Assembly: GCF_001690655.1 (NCBI RefSeq)
Contig: NZ_LZHQ01000034.1
Coordinates: forward strand, 1 to 64,000
Source of the DNA: Gilliamella sp. Occ3-1
Lineage (GTDB): Bacteria > Pseudomonadota > Gammaproteobacteria > Enterobacterales > Orbaceae
DNA: 64,000 nucleotides
Direction of reading: 5' to 3'
Shown: in pieces, positions 21,592 to 30,607 of the stretch
Layout: each line of letters starts with the position of its first letter
Position numbering within the stretch: position 1 is the first letter of the stretch
Position numbers and translations under genes: made by a program
The notes under the pieces: generated by a model
Databases searched by the model: none
The model's input: only the letters and a program-made list of their open reading frames with translations
Told to the model about the DNA's origin: nothing

Positions 21592-22905
21592 ATGAAATTA
21601 TTAAAATTATTTATTACATTAAACCTAAGCATAGCTCTAGGAATTATAACTCCATTATCTGCCAATGCCGTACCTAAAGTTGTAGAACAGGTTGCTGCAG
21701 TTGTTAATAACAATGTCATTTTAGAAAGCGATGTTAATGATATGTTAAAAACAATTAAAGCTACTACCGATGCACAAAATCTACCTAATGATAAAGTACT
21801 TAGACAACAAATTATTGATCGTTTAATTATTGAAAATCTAATTTTACAGAAAGCAGCTAAAGCTAAAATCTCTGTTAGTGATAACGAGGTTACTGACACT
21901 ATTGATAGAATCGCAACTGAAAATGGTATGGATATAGATCAACTTAGAAGTAGACTTTCGACAATGGGAATAAGTTATAGTGCTTACCGAGAAAGAATCC
22001 ACAATGATATGTTAATGGACAAAACGCGGATGCACGAAGTTAGGTCAAGGGTTAAAATTTCAGAAAAGGAAGTTGAAAACTTAGCTAAAAATATTGCTCA
22101 ACAACCAACCAATAATATTGATGTGAAAATTAGCCATATCTTAATTTCTATTCCAGAAAAAGCATCTAAACAACAAATTGATAATGCTACAAATAAAGCA
22201 CAAGATATTATTAATCGGATTAGAAAGGGAGAAAGCTTTGCTAAATTAGCCACTTCATATTCAAACGATGATTTTGCATTAAAAGGTGGCAGTATGGGTT
22301 GGCATAAACTTAATGAATTACCTACTATCTTTGAAGAACGGTTAGTACGAGCTCCAAAAGGTAGTATTATTGGACCTATCCGTTCTGGGGTTGGTCTGCA
22401 TATTCTAAAAGTTGATGATACCCGTTCAGAAGCACCGAGAACTGTCACAATTGAAGAGGTAAATGCACGCCATATATTGATTAAAACAAATGTATTAGTC
22501 ACCGACCAAATCGCAAAACAAAAATTAATTGATATCCGTAAAGCAATCGCCAGTGGAGCCACAACCTTTGAAGCTGCTGCTAAAGCTAACTCTGAAGATA
22601 CAGGTTCAGCAAGTAAAGGGGGCAACTTAGGTTGGAACCGTCCTGAAATTTATGATAATAGCTTTAGAACTGCTCTGATTCAGTTAAAAAAAGGAGAAAT
22701 TAGCCAACCAATAAAATCAGCTTACGGTTGGCACTTAATCCAATTAATTGATAAAAGAAAAGCTGATGGAACAAATGCAATGAATAAAGATCAAGCTTAT
22801 CGACTCATTTTTAATCGTAAATTTTCTGAAGAAGCCCAAGTATGGATTCAAGAAATAAAAGGCGACGCTTATATTAAAATTACAGGTGAAGATAAACATG
22901 AATAA
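21592..22905 (+). CDS. surA: Periplasmic chaperone and peptidyl-prolyl isomerase SurA
   Basis: Escorts unfolded outer-membrane proteins, including LptD, to the BAM machinery. The 437 residues have a signal peptide (about 1-26, cleaved after SANA), the SurA N-terminal chaperone core starting [18 protein letters not shown], and two parvulin domains (KISHILISI with LKGGSMGW, and NARHILIKT with SKGGNLGW). It sits directly after lptD. The rsmA start codon lies within its last codons. Confidence 0.96.
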   Translation: MKLLKLFITLNLSIALGIITPLSANAVPKVVEQVAAVVNNNVILESDVNDMLKTIKATTDAQNLPNDKVLRQQIIDRLIIENLILQKAAKAKISVSDNEVTDTIDRIATENGMDIDQLRSRLSTMGISYSAYRERIHNDMLMDKTRMHEVRSRVKISEKEVENLAKNIAQQPTNNIDVKISHILISIPEKASKQQIDNATNKAQDIINRIRKGESFAKLATSYSNDDFALKGGSMGWHKLNELPTIFEERLVRAPKGSIIGPIRSGVGLHILKVDDTRSEAPRTVTIEEVNARHILIKTNVLVTDQIAKQKLIDIRKAIASGATTFEAAAKANSEDTGSASKGGNLGWNRPEIYDNSFRTALIQLKKGEISQPIKSAYGWHLIQLIDKRKADGTNAMNKDQAYRLIFNRKFSEEAQVWIQEIKGDAYIKITGEDKHE

Positions 22906-23695
22906 CCGTGTTCACCAAGGGCATTTTGCCCGTAAAAGATTTGGACAAAATTTTTTACATGATGATTACATTATCGAAAGTATTGTTTCAGCTATACAAC
23001 CTAAAACAGATCAAGCACTGGTTGAAATTGGTCCTGGACTTGCAGCACTAACGATACCTATCAGTAAACATATTGATCATTTGACAGTTATAGAGATAGA
23101 CAGGGATCTAGCTAGTAGGTTAATTGAAAATCCATTTTTAAATAATAAACTAACTGTTATTGAACAAGATGCCCTAACCTTTGACTTTAATCAGTTAGCC
23201 GATCAACTAGGAAAACCATTAAGAGTGTTTGGTAACTTACCTTATAATATCTCGACACCATTAATGTTTCATTTATTTAAACATGCAAATATCATCACTG
23301 ACATGCATTTCATGCTACAAAAAGAAGTAGTAACTCGCTTAGTTGCATCGCCTAACAGTAAACATTATGGTAGATTAAGCGTTATGGCTCAATATTATTG
23401 TCAAATCATTCCTGTTCTTGAAGTACCACCAGCATCATTTAAACCTGCTCCAAAAGTTGACTCTGCTGTTGTTAAATTAACACCTTATAAAGAAAAGCCT
23501 TATCTTGTTAATGATATAAAAATACTTTCTCGCGTAACTAAAGAGGCATTTAACCAACGTCGTAAAACTATCCGTAACAGTTTAAGTAACTTGTTTACTG
23601 TTGAACAATTAACTGAATTAAATATTGATCCTAATTTACGTGCCGAAAATTTAACAGTACAACAATACTGCCAACTGGCAAACTCATGGAGTTAA
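22898..23695 (+). CDS. rsmA: 16S rRNA dimethyladenosine transferase RsmA (KsgA)
   Basis: Dimethylates two adjacent adenosines near the 3' end of 16S rRNA during 30S maturation. It contains [19 protein letters not shown] at the N-terminus, the SAM-binding [11 protein letters not shown] (about 42-52), the catalytic FGNLPYNIS and [16 protein letters not shown] use ATG 22898, which aligns with the E. coli start; an in-frame GTG at 22886 would only add four residues. The ATG overlaps the surA stop by 8 bases (ATGAATAA), indicating translational coupling. pdxA, which separates surA and rsmA in E. coli, is missing. Confidence 0.96.
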   Translation: MNNRVHQGHFARKRFGQNFLHDDYIIESIVSAIQPKTDQALVEIGPGLAALTIPISKHIDHLTVIEIDRDLASRLIENPFLNNKLTVIEQDALTFDFNQLADQLGKPLRVFGNLPYNISTPLMFHLFKHANIITDMHFMLQKEVVTRLVASPNSKHYGRLSVMAQYYCQIIPVLEVPPASFKPAPKVDSAVVKLTPYKEKPYLVNDIKILSRVTKEAFNQRRKTIRNSLSNLFTVEQLTELNIDPNLRAENLTVQQYCQLANSWS

Positions 23696-23699
23696 CAGG

Positions 23700-24518
23700 A
23701 TGGCAAACTTACTTATTGGTGATATTCATGGTTGTTATGATGAGTTTATGCGTTTACTTGAAAAAGCAAAATTCTCATCATCGGATATTTTATGGCTAAC
23801 AGGAGATCTAGTTGCCAGAGGTCCAAAATCATTAGAAGTTCTAAGATTTGTTAAACATAATGCTAACCAAATTCGATTGGTATTAGGTAATCATGACCTA
23901 CATTTATTATCAATTTATGCCAATGTTACCCCTTCTAAAAAGAAGGATAATCTTGATGAAATTATTCGTGCACCAGATTTTAGTGAATTAATGGAATGGC
24001 TGCGTAGACAGCCATTGGTCCAAATTGACGAATCATTAAAGTTAATTATGACCCACGCTGGTATTTCACCACAATGGGATATCGAAACACTAAAAAAATG
24101 TGCTTATGATCTGAATGTTATGCTATCTAGTGATTCCTATATCCTATTCCTTGATAAAATGTATGGCAACTTTCCGGATGAATGGTTTCCTGAACTACAA
24201 GGATTAGATAGATTGCGTTATATTGCTAATGCATTAACTCGTATGCGTTTTTGTTATGAAGATGGTCGATTAGATTTTTATTACAAAAAATCACCTGAGC
24301 AAGCACCTTCGAAACTTAAACCGTGGTTTTTATTACCAAGCAAAATTCCAAACGAGTATGCAGTCGCCTTTGGCCACTGGGCTGCATTAAATGGAAAAGG
24401 TACACCAGATAATGTTTATGCACTTGATACAGGATGCTGTTGGGGTGGAAAATTAACATGCTTAAGATTTGAAGATAAAAAATACTTCAAAAAGAAAAAT
24501 ATTGAAGCAAAAAATTAG
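23700..24518 (+). CDS. apaH: Symmetrical Ap4A hydrolase ApaH
   Basis: Hydrolyses diadenosine tetraphosphate to two ADP and also removes Np4 caps from RNA. It is a metallophosphoesterase with GDIHGCYDE (7-15), [15 protein letters not shown] and the downstream [10 protein letters not shown] and [11 protein letters not shown]. 272 residues, close to E. coli (280). It starts 4 bases after rsmA. apaG, normally between them, is absent. Confidence 0.95.
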   Translation: MANLLIGDIHGCYDEFMRLLEKAKFSSSDILWLTGDLVARGPKSLEVLRFVKHNANQIRLVLGNHDLHLLSIYANVTPSKKKDNLDEIIRAPDFSELMEWLRRQPLVQIDESLKLIMTHAGISPQWDIETLKKCAYDLNVMLSSDSYILFLDKMYGNFPDEWFPELQGLDRLRYIANALTRMRFCYEDGRLDFYYKKSPEQAPSKLKPWFLLPSKIPNEYAVAFGHWAALNGKGTPDNVYALDTGCCWGGKLTCLRFEDKKYFKKKNIEAKN

Positions 24519-24548
24519 ATAAACTATCTATGAAAAGGATCATTTATT

Positions 24549-26381
24549 ATGTCTGCTTTACCTGTCATTAAATCAATATGGAAAGTGATTAACTTAATAA
24601 GGGAAATATTTCTTAATCTAATATTTCTAATTATTATTATTTTAATCTTTAGCGTCATCGCATTAATCAAAGAAACACAAGAACAAGAACTTGTTCCACA
24701 ATATGGAACACTGGTATTAGATATTGAAGGGGTGATTGTTGACAACACACTTTACGGTGATGAAATTTATGCTTTACAAAGCAAAATTTATGGTAAAAAA
24801 GTAAATACCTCTCGTGAAAATGGTTTATTTGAGCTAACTCAAAAAATAGCTCAAGCAACAGCAGATCCAAAGATTACAAGCATGGTTATTAAATTAGATC
24901 ATTTTGTTGGCGCTGATATGAGTTCGCTACAATATATTGGTAAATATTTAACCAAATTTAGTAAGGCGAATAAACCAATTTATGCTTATGGTTCCAATTT
25001 TAGTCAAAGCCAATATTATTTAGCTAGCTATGCTGATAAAATATATTTAACACCACTTGGTTCAGTTAATGTATACGGGTTAGCAGCTAACAACCTATAC
25101 TATAAAACCTTACTTGATAATTTAAAAATTAACACTCATGTTTTTAGAGTAGGAACTTATAAGTCAGCCATCGAACCATTTATTCGTGATGATATGTCAG
25201 AAGAGGCAAAAAGCAATACAACACGTTGGCTAACACTTATGTGGAACAATTATCTTCAAGACATTTCAACACAACGGAAAAAAGCCGGTACCCAATTGGT
25301 TCCAGCGCCAGAAACTATGTTGACCAACTTAAAAGCAGTTAATGGTAATATGACCAAATATGCTATATCTAATGGGTTGATCGATGAAATTGCATCTAAT
25401 TACCAATTTGAATCTGAGCTTAATAAGCAACATCAAATCAGCATTTATGATTATCAACTTAAGTCAAAAGATACAAATTTAGATGGTGATAACGGAAGCA
25501 ATAAACCACTAATTGCGGTTGTATTTGTAAATGGCACTATTACCAATGGGGAAAATAGTAGTAATATCGCTGGTAGTCAAGACATTGTTGAACAATTGAG
25601 AAATATCCGTATAAATTTAAATAAACATAACACACAAGCAATAGTATTGCGAGTAAATAGCCCAGGAGGGAGTGTGGATGCGTCAGAAGCAATTCGTAGT
25701 GAATTAGAAGCATTACGTGATTACCAAATTCCTGTTGTTATCTCCATGGGCGGAATGGCTGCATCTGGTGGATACTGGATATCAACCGCGTCAGATTACA
25801 TAGTTGCAAGCCCAAATACAATTACCGGTTCTATTGGTATCTTCGGTATTATTCCAACATTCGAAAAATCTTTATCTCATATTGGTGTTTATAGCGATGG
25901 TGTAACTACTTCTTCACTAGCAAGTAATAACTTTACGCAAGATCTATCAACCGAAATGAATCAATTAATTCAATTAAATATTGATAATGGCTATCAAACA
26001 TTTATTTCGTTAGTAGCAAAAGCACGAAATATGACAACCGAACAAGTCGATAAAATTGGACAAGGACAAGTTTGGTTAGGTTCAGAAGCAAGTAAAATTG
26101 GACTTGTTGATAAATTAGGTGACTTTGATGATGCCATTGAAACAGCAGCAACATTAGCTAATTTAACTGATTATGAAATTGACTGGCAAAAGCCAAAAGG
26201 AAATTGGTTTAGTGCATTTTATTCAGATATGATAGCCATGTTGCCTAAATCAACGGCAGAAATATTTTTTGAACAACTTCCTGCAACAAAACAACTTCAA
26301 CAGCATGTTTCTTTATGGAATAAGTTTAATGATCCACTAAATCGCTATATTTATTGCTTAAATTGTGCTGATGTTCGTTAA
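24549..26381 (+). CDS. sppA: Signal peptide peptidase SppA (protease IV)
   Basis: Inner-membrane serine protease that degrades released signal peptides. The 610 residues have one membrane anchor (about 15-40) and tandem Clp-like halves. The general base lysine is K205 in RVGTYKSAIEPF and the nucleophile is S406 in GGMAASGGYW, matching the Lys/Ser dyad of E. coli SppA (K209/S409). TGSIGIFG and the substrate-pocket region follow. It is 30 bases downstream of apaH, so it may ride on the surA-rsmA-apaH transcript. Confidence 0.95.
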   Translation: MSALPVIKSIWKVINLIREIFLNLIFLIIIILIFSVIALIKETQEQELVPQYGTLVLDIEGVIVDNTLYGDEIYALQSKIYGKKVNTSRENGLFELTQKIAQATADPKITSMVIKLDHFVGADMSSLQYIGKYLTKFSKANKPIYAYGSNFSQSQYYLASYADKIYLTPLGSVNVYGLAANNLYYKTLLDNLKINTHVFRVGTYKSAIEPFIRDDMSEEAKSNTTRWLTLMWNNYLQDISTQRKKAGTQLVPAPETMLTNLKAVNGNMTKYAISNGLIDEIASNYQFESELNKQHQISIYDYQLKSKDTNLDGDNGSNKPLIAVVFVNGTITNGENSSNIAGSQDIVEQLRNIRINLNKHNTQAIVLRVNSPGGSVDASEAIRSELEALRDYQIPVVISMGGMAASGGYWISTASDYIVASPNTITGSIGIFGIIPTFEKSLSHIGVYSDGVTTSSLASNNFTQDLSTEMNQLIQLNIDNGYQTFISLVAKARNMTTEQVDKIGQGQVWLGSEASKIGLVDKLGDFDDAIETAATLANLTDYEIDWQKPKGNWFSAFYSDMIAMLPKSTAEIFFEQLPATKQLQQHVSLWNKFNDPLNRYIYCLNCADVR

Positions 26382-26399
26382 TATACTTAGTTCATTTCC

Positions 26400-26413
26400 G
26401 CCACATTTGTGGC
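26400..26413. terminator. Small hairpin between convergent sppA and lapC
   Basis: GCCAC and GTGGC with a four-base loop, followed on the plus strand by a T-rich tract (GTTTCTTTCTTT). It probably ends sppA transcription. Confidence 0.45.
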
Positions 26414-26447
26414 AGATAATGTTTCTTTCTTTACGCTTAATGAATAA

Positions 26448-28286
26448 TTAATTATTTATTAAGCTATTTTTTGCTGATTGAGAAAAATAACGCATATGAT
26501 TCATTGCTTCTTGAATATATTGATAATTTGGCACTTCATCAACTTCACGATTATGTAAATCCATATAATGACTAATACCTAATCGATTAACAAGATAAAT
26601 ATTATCAGATGTTCTCACCGCATAAGAGCTATAATTAGACATCAAAAGCCAGTTACGTTCAGTTATAGAATTAAATAAATCATAACCTGTCGAATAATCA
26701 CTTATATCATTTTTCACATATAAATAATGTTTCATTAGGGTTGGAACGACATCTTCATGGCTTGTTATTTTTGTACTATTATTTTTCAGGCTCTCTAATT
26801 CTTTACCACCAATAATAATAAAAGGCACCTTTGTTTGTGCATCCGTATAATTACCATTATGCCCCCAAAATCCTAATTTATTATCATTCATCTCTTGAGC
26901 ATGATCACCTGTAATAATCAATATTGTATTATCTAACGAACCTGATTCTAAAAGCTCATCATAAATATTTTGTAGTAAATAATCATCATAATAAACACTT
27001 TGCTTGTAACGATTAAACATAGGCAAAGGATCGGTGTCATTACTCAATGTCATATAATTAAGATCCCCAATAGGTTTGAACTTCACATAAAAATCATTAG
27101 GAAAATCATAAGCATGAGGAGAATCATAAAATAAAAAAGAAAATGTCGGTCTAGATGTATCTCGTAGTTTATACCATGCAAGCCAATCATCAGTGATTTG
27201 TTTATCTCGATTAGATGCCGAACCATCTTTACTACTAATTCTTAAATTTTTAATGGTAACAAAGGCTGTTCGATCAAATTCTGGAGCAGTTACTTTAGCT
27301 GACGTAAAAATCCCAATATTATAGTTTTCTTTCTGTAGTGTTGTGATAAAGAGTGAAGGAACACTATTTCGTAAAAATGAATCCCAATAAGTACCTGGAA
27401 TACCATAAAACAAACCAAAAATACCTGTACGTGTTGCATTACCAGTTGAATAATGGTTATCAAAAATAACCCCATTATTCTGCTTAACAAAACGAAATGT
27501 ATTAGGCGAAATTTCTTCACTAAACGTATCATATCGCCAAGAATCCAAAACAATAAACATAATATTTTTAGTTTTTTTATTTTCCGGATTAATCACTAAA
27601 GGATTTTTGGGGTAATCAACACTAGCATTACTATTATCTTTGTTATACACGACTTTTCGTTGCCCTTTTTCATCAAAAAAATTCATGATTCTTTTTGACG
27701 TAAATGGTCGATAAAGTGGAATATATTCTTTCACTACCATAATAGGCGAATAAGCATAATAAAATGCAATCATGTGCACAACATGACTAATTAAAAATGA
27801 ACTAAAAAGAAATATTGTTGATAATAAAACAATTCTTAAATTTTTATGCAATGAAGTTAATTTGTTATTGAGCAAGTAAAGAATAAAATACTCGGTGCAA
27901 AATACAACAACAATAAGCGTAAACATTAAAAAATAGGTAATTATCGAAAAATCGACAACCTGTCCAGACAAAACCATGGATAAGACAGATTGATTTACGT
28001 GAAATCGATACTGTTGAAATACAATAGTATCGATATATAATCCAATTTGAATAAAGCTAAATATTGCAGCTAAAATAATATTGCGAATAGCTTGTTTAAA
28101 CCATAAAAGAGGTATACAAACAACCAAAAGTAATAAATAAGCCGAGAAAAAATGCCCCAATACAGCAAATATTGAAAATGCCACACTCGGCCAATTAAAT
28201 GATGCCTCAGGGACAAGAAAGAAACGAATTGATAGTATTGATGAAATAAATAGATTAATTAAGGCAAAATAGTATAATTTTTTCAT
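26448..28286 (-). CDS. yejM: LPS-regulating inner-membrane protein LapC/PbgA (YejM)
   Basis: In E. coli this protein senses periplasmic LPS and controls LpxC degradation through LapB. The 612 residues begin with about five membrane helices (1-185, the DUF3413 part) followed by a periplasmic sulfatase/alkaline-phosphatase-like domain from about 235. It contains FIVLDSWRYDT (about 241-251), the SGN-type segment GNATRTGIFGLFYG (about 278) and ITGDHAQEMND (about 456). Unlike E. coli YejM, where the metal site has decayed, this copy keeps the GDH motif and a later WGHNG. It could therefore bind metal. A phosphoethanolamine-transferase-like enzyme is the alternative, but the N-terminal block fits YejM. 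Confidence 0.85.
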   Translation of the reverse strand: MKKLYYFALINLFISSILSIRFFLVPEASFNWPSVAFSIFAVLGHFFSAYLLLLVVCIPLLWFKQAIRNIILAAIFSFIQIGLYIDTIVFQQYRFHVNQSVLSMVLSGQVVDFSIITYFLMFTLIVVVFCTEYFILYLLNNKLTSLHKNLRIVLLSTIFLFSSFLISHVVHMIAFYYAYSPIMVVKEYIPLYRPFTSKRIMNFFDEKGQRKVVYNKDNSNASVDYPKNPLVINPENKKTKNIMFIVLDSWRYDTFSEEISPNTFRFVKQNNGVIFDNHYSTGNATRTGIFGLFYGIPGTYWDSFLRNSVPSLFITTLQKENYNIGIFTSAKVTAPEFDRTAFVTIKNLRISSKDGSASNRDKQITDDWLAWYKLRDTSRPTFSFLFYDSPHAYDFPNDFYVKFKPIGDLNYMTLSNDTDPLPMFNRYKQSVYYDDYLLQNIYDELLESGSLDNTILIITGDHAQEMNDNKLGFWGHNGNYTDAQTKVPFIIIGGKELESLKNNSTKITSHEDVVPTLMKHYLYVKNDISDYSTGYDLFNSITERNWLLMSNYSSYAVRTSDNIYLVNRLGISHYMDLHNREVDEVPNYQYIQEAMNHMRYFSQSAKNSLINN

Positions 28287-28411
28287 AGTGTTAAGTAAGT
28301 TATTAATTCATTATAATAAGAATTTTACTGTATTTTATATTGAAACATAGTCTTTCCTGAAACTTTTTAACAAACTAGCACTAAAAAATACGATTCTAAT
28401 AAAATTTTAAC

Positions 28412-28439
28412 AAAAAAGGCTCAATTTAGAGCCCTTTTA
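28412..28439 (-). terminator. Terminator of ybhL
   Basis: On the minus strand AAAGGGCTC pairs with GAGCCTTTT around a six-base loop (one bulged base) and is followed by TTGTTAAAATTTT. It has the form of a classical intrinsic terminator. Confidence 0.7.
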
Positions 28440-28455
28440 GTTGAATTAAATGCAA

Positions 28456-29154
28456 TTATCGACGATCTGCAAAAATTCTTAACAACATAATGAATAAGTT
28501 AATAAAATCAAGATAAAGGGTTAGTGCACCTAAAATAACAAATCTCCTAAACATATTAGGATCATCCTGCGATAATTGATCGCCTAACTCTTTCAGTTTT
28601 TGTGTATCATAAGCTGTTAATCCAGCAAAAACAAATACACCAATATACGTAATAGCCCACATCAACGGCTGGCTTTGCATGAAGATATTAACGAGCGAAG
28701 CGATTACAATACCCACTAATCCCATAAATAAAAAGCGTCCAAAACCAGACAAATCACGTTTAGTGGTATACCCATAAAAAGCCAAAGCTGCAAACATTCC
28801 AGCAGTAATAAAAAATACACTTGCTATTGATGATGAAGTATAAACAATAAAGTAAATCGAAAATGTGCAACCATTTAAAACCGAATAAAGCATGAATAAT
28901 GTTGTCGCAACAGATCCAGAGAGACGATTAATCAATCCAGAAATGGCAAAAACTAAAGCAAATTCAGCAATAAGCAATACCCACATACCTTGATATAAAA
29001 CGTTCAAAAGCTCATAGTTATTGGATGCAAACCAAGCAACCAGAGCTGTTAATAGTAATCCGACGGTCATCCAACCATAAACATGACTCATGTATGTTTG
29101 CACGCGATTACTAGATTGTTCAATAATCGAACCATTAGGTGAATAATTTCTCAT
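28456..29154 (-). CDS. ybhL: Bax-inhibitor-1-like membrane protein (YbhL/YccA type)
   Basis: Seven-helix membrane protein of the BI-1/TMBIM family. Family members are proposed to conduct calcium or protons or to interact with FtsH, but the role of YbhL is not settled. The 232 residues match E. coli YbhL (234) with QTYMSHVYGWMTVGLLLTA, YGYTTKRDLSGFG, VTYIGV-like ITYIGVFVFAGLTAYDTQKL and the C-terminal LTLYLDFINLFIMLLRIF. It lies just downstream of moaE, as ybhL neighbours the moa operon in E. coli, which favours YbhL over YccA. Confidence 0.88.
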   Translation of the reverse strand: MRNYSPNGSIIEQSSNRVQTYMSHVYGWMTVGLLLTALVAWFASNNYELLNVLYQGMWVLLIAEFALVFAISGLINRLSGSVATTLFMLYSVLNGCTFSIYFIVYTSSSIASVFFITAGMFAALAFYGYTTKRDLSGFGRFLFMGLVGIVIASLVNIFMQSQPLMWAITYIGVFVFAGLTAYDTQKLKELGDQLSQDDPNMFRRFVILGALTLYLDFINLFIMLLRIFADRR

Positions 29155-29214
29155 TAATTACCTCTCGTTAAAAAAGAATGACATAACTTAATATCATTAT
29201 ATACTAAATAAATA

Positions 29215-29658
29215 CTAATACCATTTTCTCAATGCTTCTTTATCTGTTTTTTTAGCTTTTACCCAAGTTTCGCCTTGAGGCGTTCGCTCTTTCTTCCAAA
29301 AAGGCGCTTCGTTCTTTAATATATCCATTATGAATTCTGCGGCTGCAAAGGCATCTGAACGGTGTGCACTACTTGTTCCCACAAAGACAATCTTTTCATT
29401 TGCGCTAATTTCACCTACTCGATGAATTACCGCAACTCGGCTTAATTGCCACCGATCTCTAGCTTGGGCTATGATATTAGCCAAGACTTTCTCTGTCATT
29501 CCTGCATAATGTTCTAAAAATAAACTTATTATTTGTTTTTCATTACTACGAACTTTGCCCATAAAAGAGACAACAGCACCATCTTGTGGTAATTGTGAAA
29601 GCCAGTCGTTTAGCTTATTAACATCAATCGGCTGCTCACTAACATTGATAAGATCCAT
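29215..29658 (-). CDS. moaE: Molybdopterin synthase catalytic subunit MoaE
   Basis: Large subunit of molybdopterin synthase; it uses the thiocarboxylated MoaD tail to insert dithiolene sulfur into cyclic pyranopterin. It shows [43 protein letters not shown] and the active-site lysine region APFWKKERTPQGETWVKAK. I choose ATG 29658, because AGGTGG lies eight bases upstream. An in-frame GTG at 29670 would overlap moaD by 8 bases but lacks a ribosome-binding site. 147 residues, near E. coli's 150. Confidence 0.94.
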   Translation of the reverse strand: MDLINVSEQPIDVNKLNDWLSQLPQDGAVVSFMGKVRSNEKQIISLFLEHYAGMTEKVLANIIAQARDRWQLSRVAVIHRVGEISANEKIVFVGTSSAHRSDAFAAAEFIMDILKNEAPFWKKERTPQGETWVKAKKTDKEALRKWY

Positions 29659-29662
29659 AATG

Positions 29663-29908
29663 TTATCCACCTGTTACAGGAGGAAAGAAAGCAATTTCAT
29701 CACCTTCTTTCACAATATAATCAAAATCAACCAAAGTTTGATTTACAGCGCATAAAACAGAGTTTTCCTTAAATGCCAAAAACCATTGTTCACCACGTTC
29801 ACTTAACTGATCGATAAGATAGGAAACTGAAAGTTGATTAGCATCTAACATAACACTCTCAGTCCCAACTAATTCTCTAATTTGAGCGAAAAAAATAACT
29901 TTATTCAT
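29663..29908 (-). CDS. moaD: Molybdopterin synthase sulfur carrier subunit MoaD
   Basis: Ubiquitin-like sulfur carrier. The 81-residue protein ends PPVTGG, the Gly-Gly tail that is adenylated and thiocarboxylated, and has the family pattern VIFFAQIRELVGTE near the N-terminus and EGDEIAFFPP before the tail. It lies between moaC and moaE in one operon. The SD of moaE lies at its stop codon. Confidence 0.94.
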   Translation of the reverse strand: MNKVIFFAQIRELVGTESVMLDANQLSVSYLIDQLSERGEQWFLAFKENSVLCAVNQTLVDFDYIVKEGDEIAFFPPVTGG

Positions 29909-29919
29909 CTTTCTATCTA

Positions 29920-30405
29920 TTAAACCTTTTGGGCAATAAAATCACCTGACCTACCACCACTCTTCGTCAACAATCTTACTTGAGAAATCACCATATCTTT
30001 TTGAACCGCTTTGCACATATCGTAAATGGTTAAAGCTGCAACGGATGCGGCAACCATTGCTTCCATTTCAACACCTGTTTGCCCATTCAATCGACAAAAC
30101 GATTGAACTCGGACACAATTTTTTATTTGATCTACTTCTATGTTAATTTCAATTTTACTCAAAAAAAGTGGATGACAAAGCGGAATAAGCTCCCAAGTCT
30201 TTTTAGCAGCTTGAATCCCTGCAATTCTTGCTGTTGCAAAAACATCGCCTTTATGATGTTTACCCTCAATAATCATCTTCAGTGTTTCAGCATTCATTAA
30301 GACTAATGACTCAGCTCTTGCTTCGCGTGTTGTTATTAGTTTTTCAGACACATCAACCATATAAGCCTCACCACGGTAATTAATATGAGAAAATGACTCA
30401 CTCAT
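29920..30405 (-). CDS. moaC: Cyclic pyranopterin monophosphate synthase MoaC
   Basis: Converts the MoaA product to cyclic pyranopterin monophosphate in molybdenum cofactor synthesis. 161 residues with [61 protein letters not shown] and KSGGRSGDF, all highly conserved. First gene of moaC-moaD-moaE. moaA and moaB are not in the window, so the pathway must be completed elsewhere. Confidence 0.96.
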   Translation of the reverse strand: MSESFSHINYRGEAYMVDVSEKLITTREARAESLVLMNAETLKMIIEGKHHKGDVFATARIAGIQAAKKTWELIPLCHPLFLSKIEINIEVDQIKNCVRVQSFCRLNGQTGVEMEAMVAASVAALTIYDMCKAVQKDMVISQVRLLTKSGGRSGDFIAQKV

Positions 30406-30586
30406 CCTTTAATCCTTACTATTTTATTAATCATCAATTTTTACCAAGATAGCAAATTTTATTAATAGTTACTACTAATCCTTTTTAAGCTATTGATGTA
30501 GTAAATCTAGATGAATAAAAACTAGATTGTTTTTATAACTTTTGCGGGTTATGTAAAAACTGCGTACAATATAGCTTTATATAAAT

Positions 30587-30592
30587 TATAAT
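30587..30592 (+). promoter_or_regulatory. Putative priA -10 element
   Basis: A perfect TATAAT lies 16 bases before the priA ATG. The -35 at normal spacing (GTACAA) is poor, and the 5' leader would be very short, so this is tentative. Confidence 0.3.
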
Positions 30593-30607
30593 ACCTGTGA
30601 TTTTTTA

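Noticed and set aside
22098..22625. 175-codon minus-strand open frame inside surA
   Set aside because: Antisense to two well-conserved parvulin domains, with no start context; a shadow frame.
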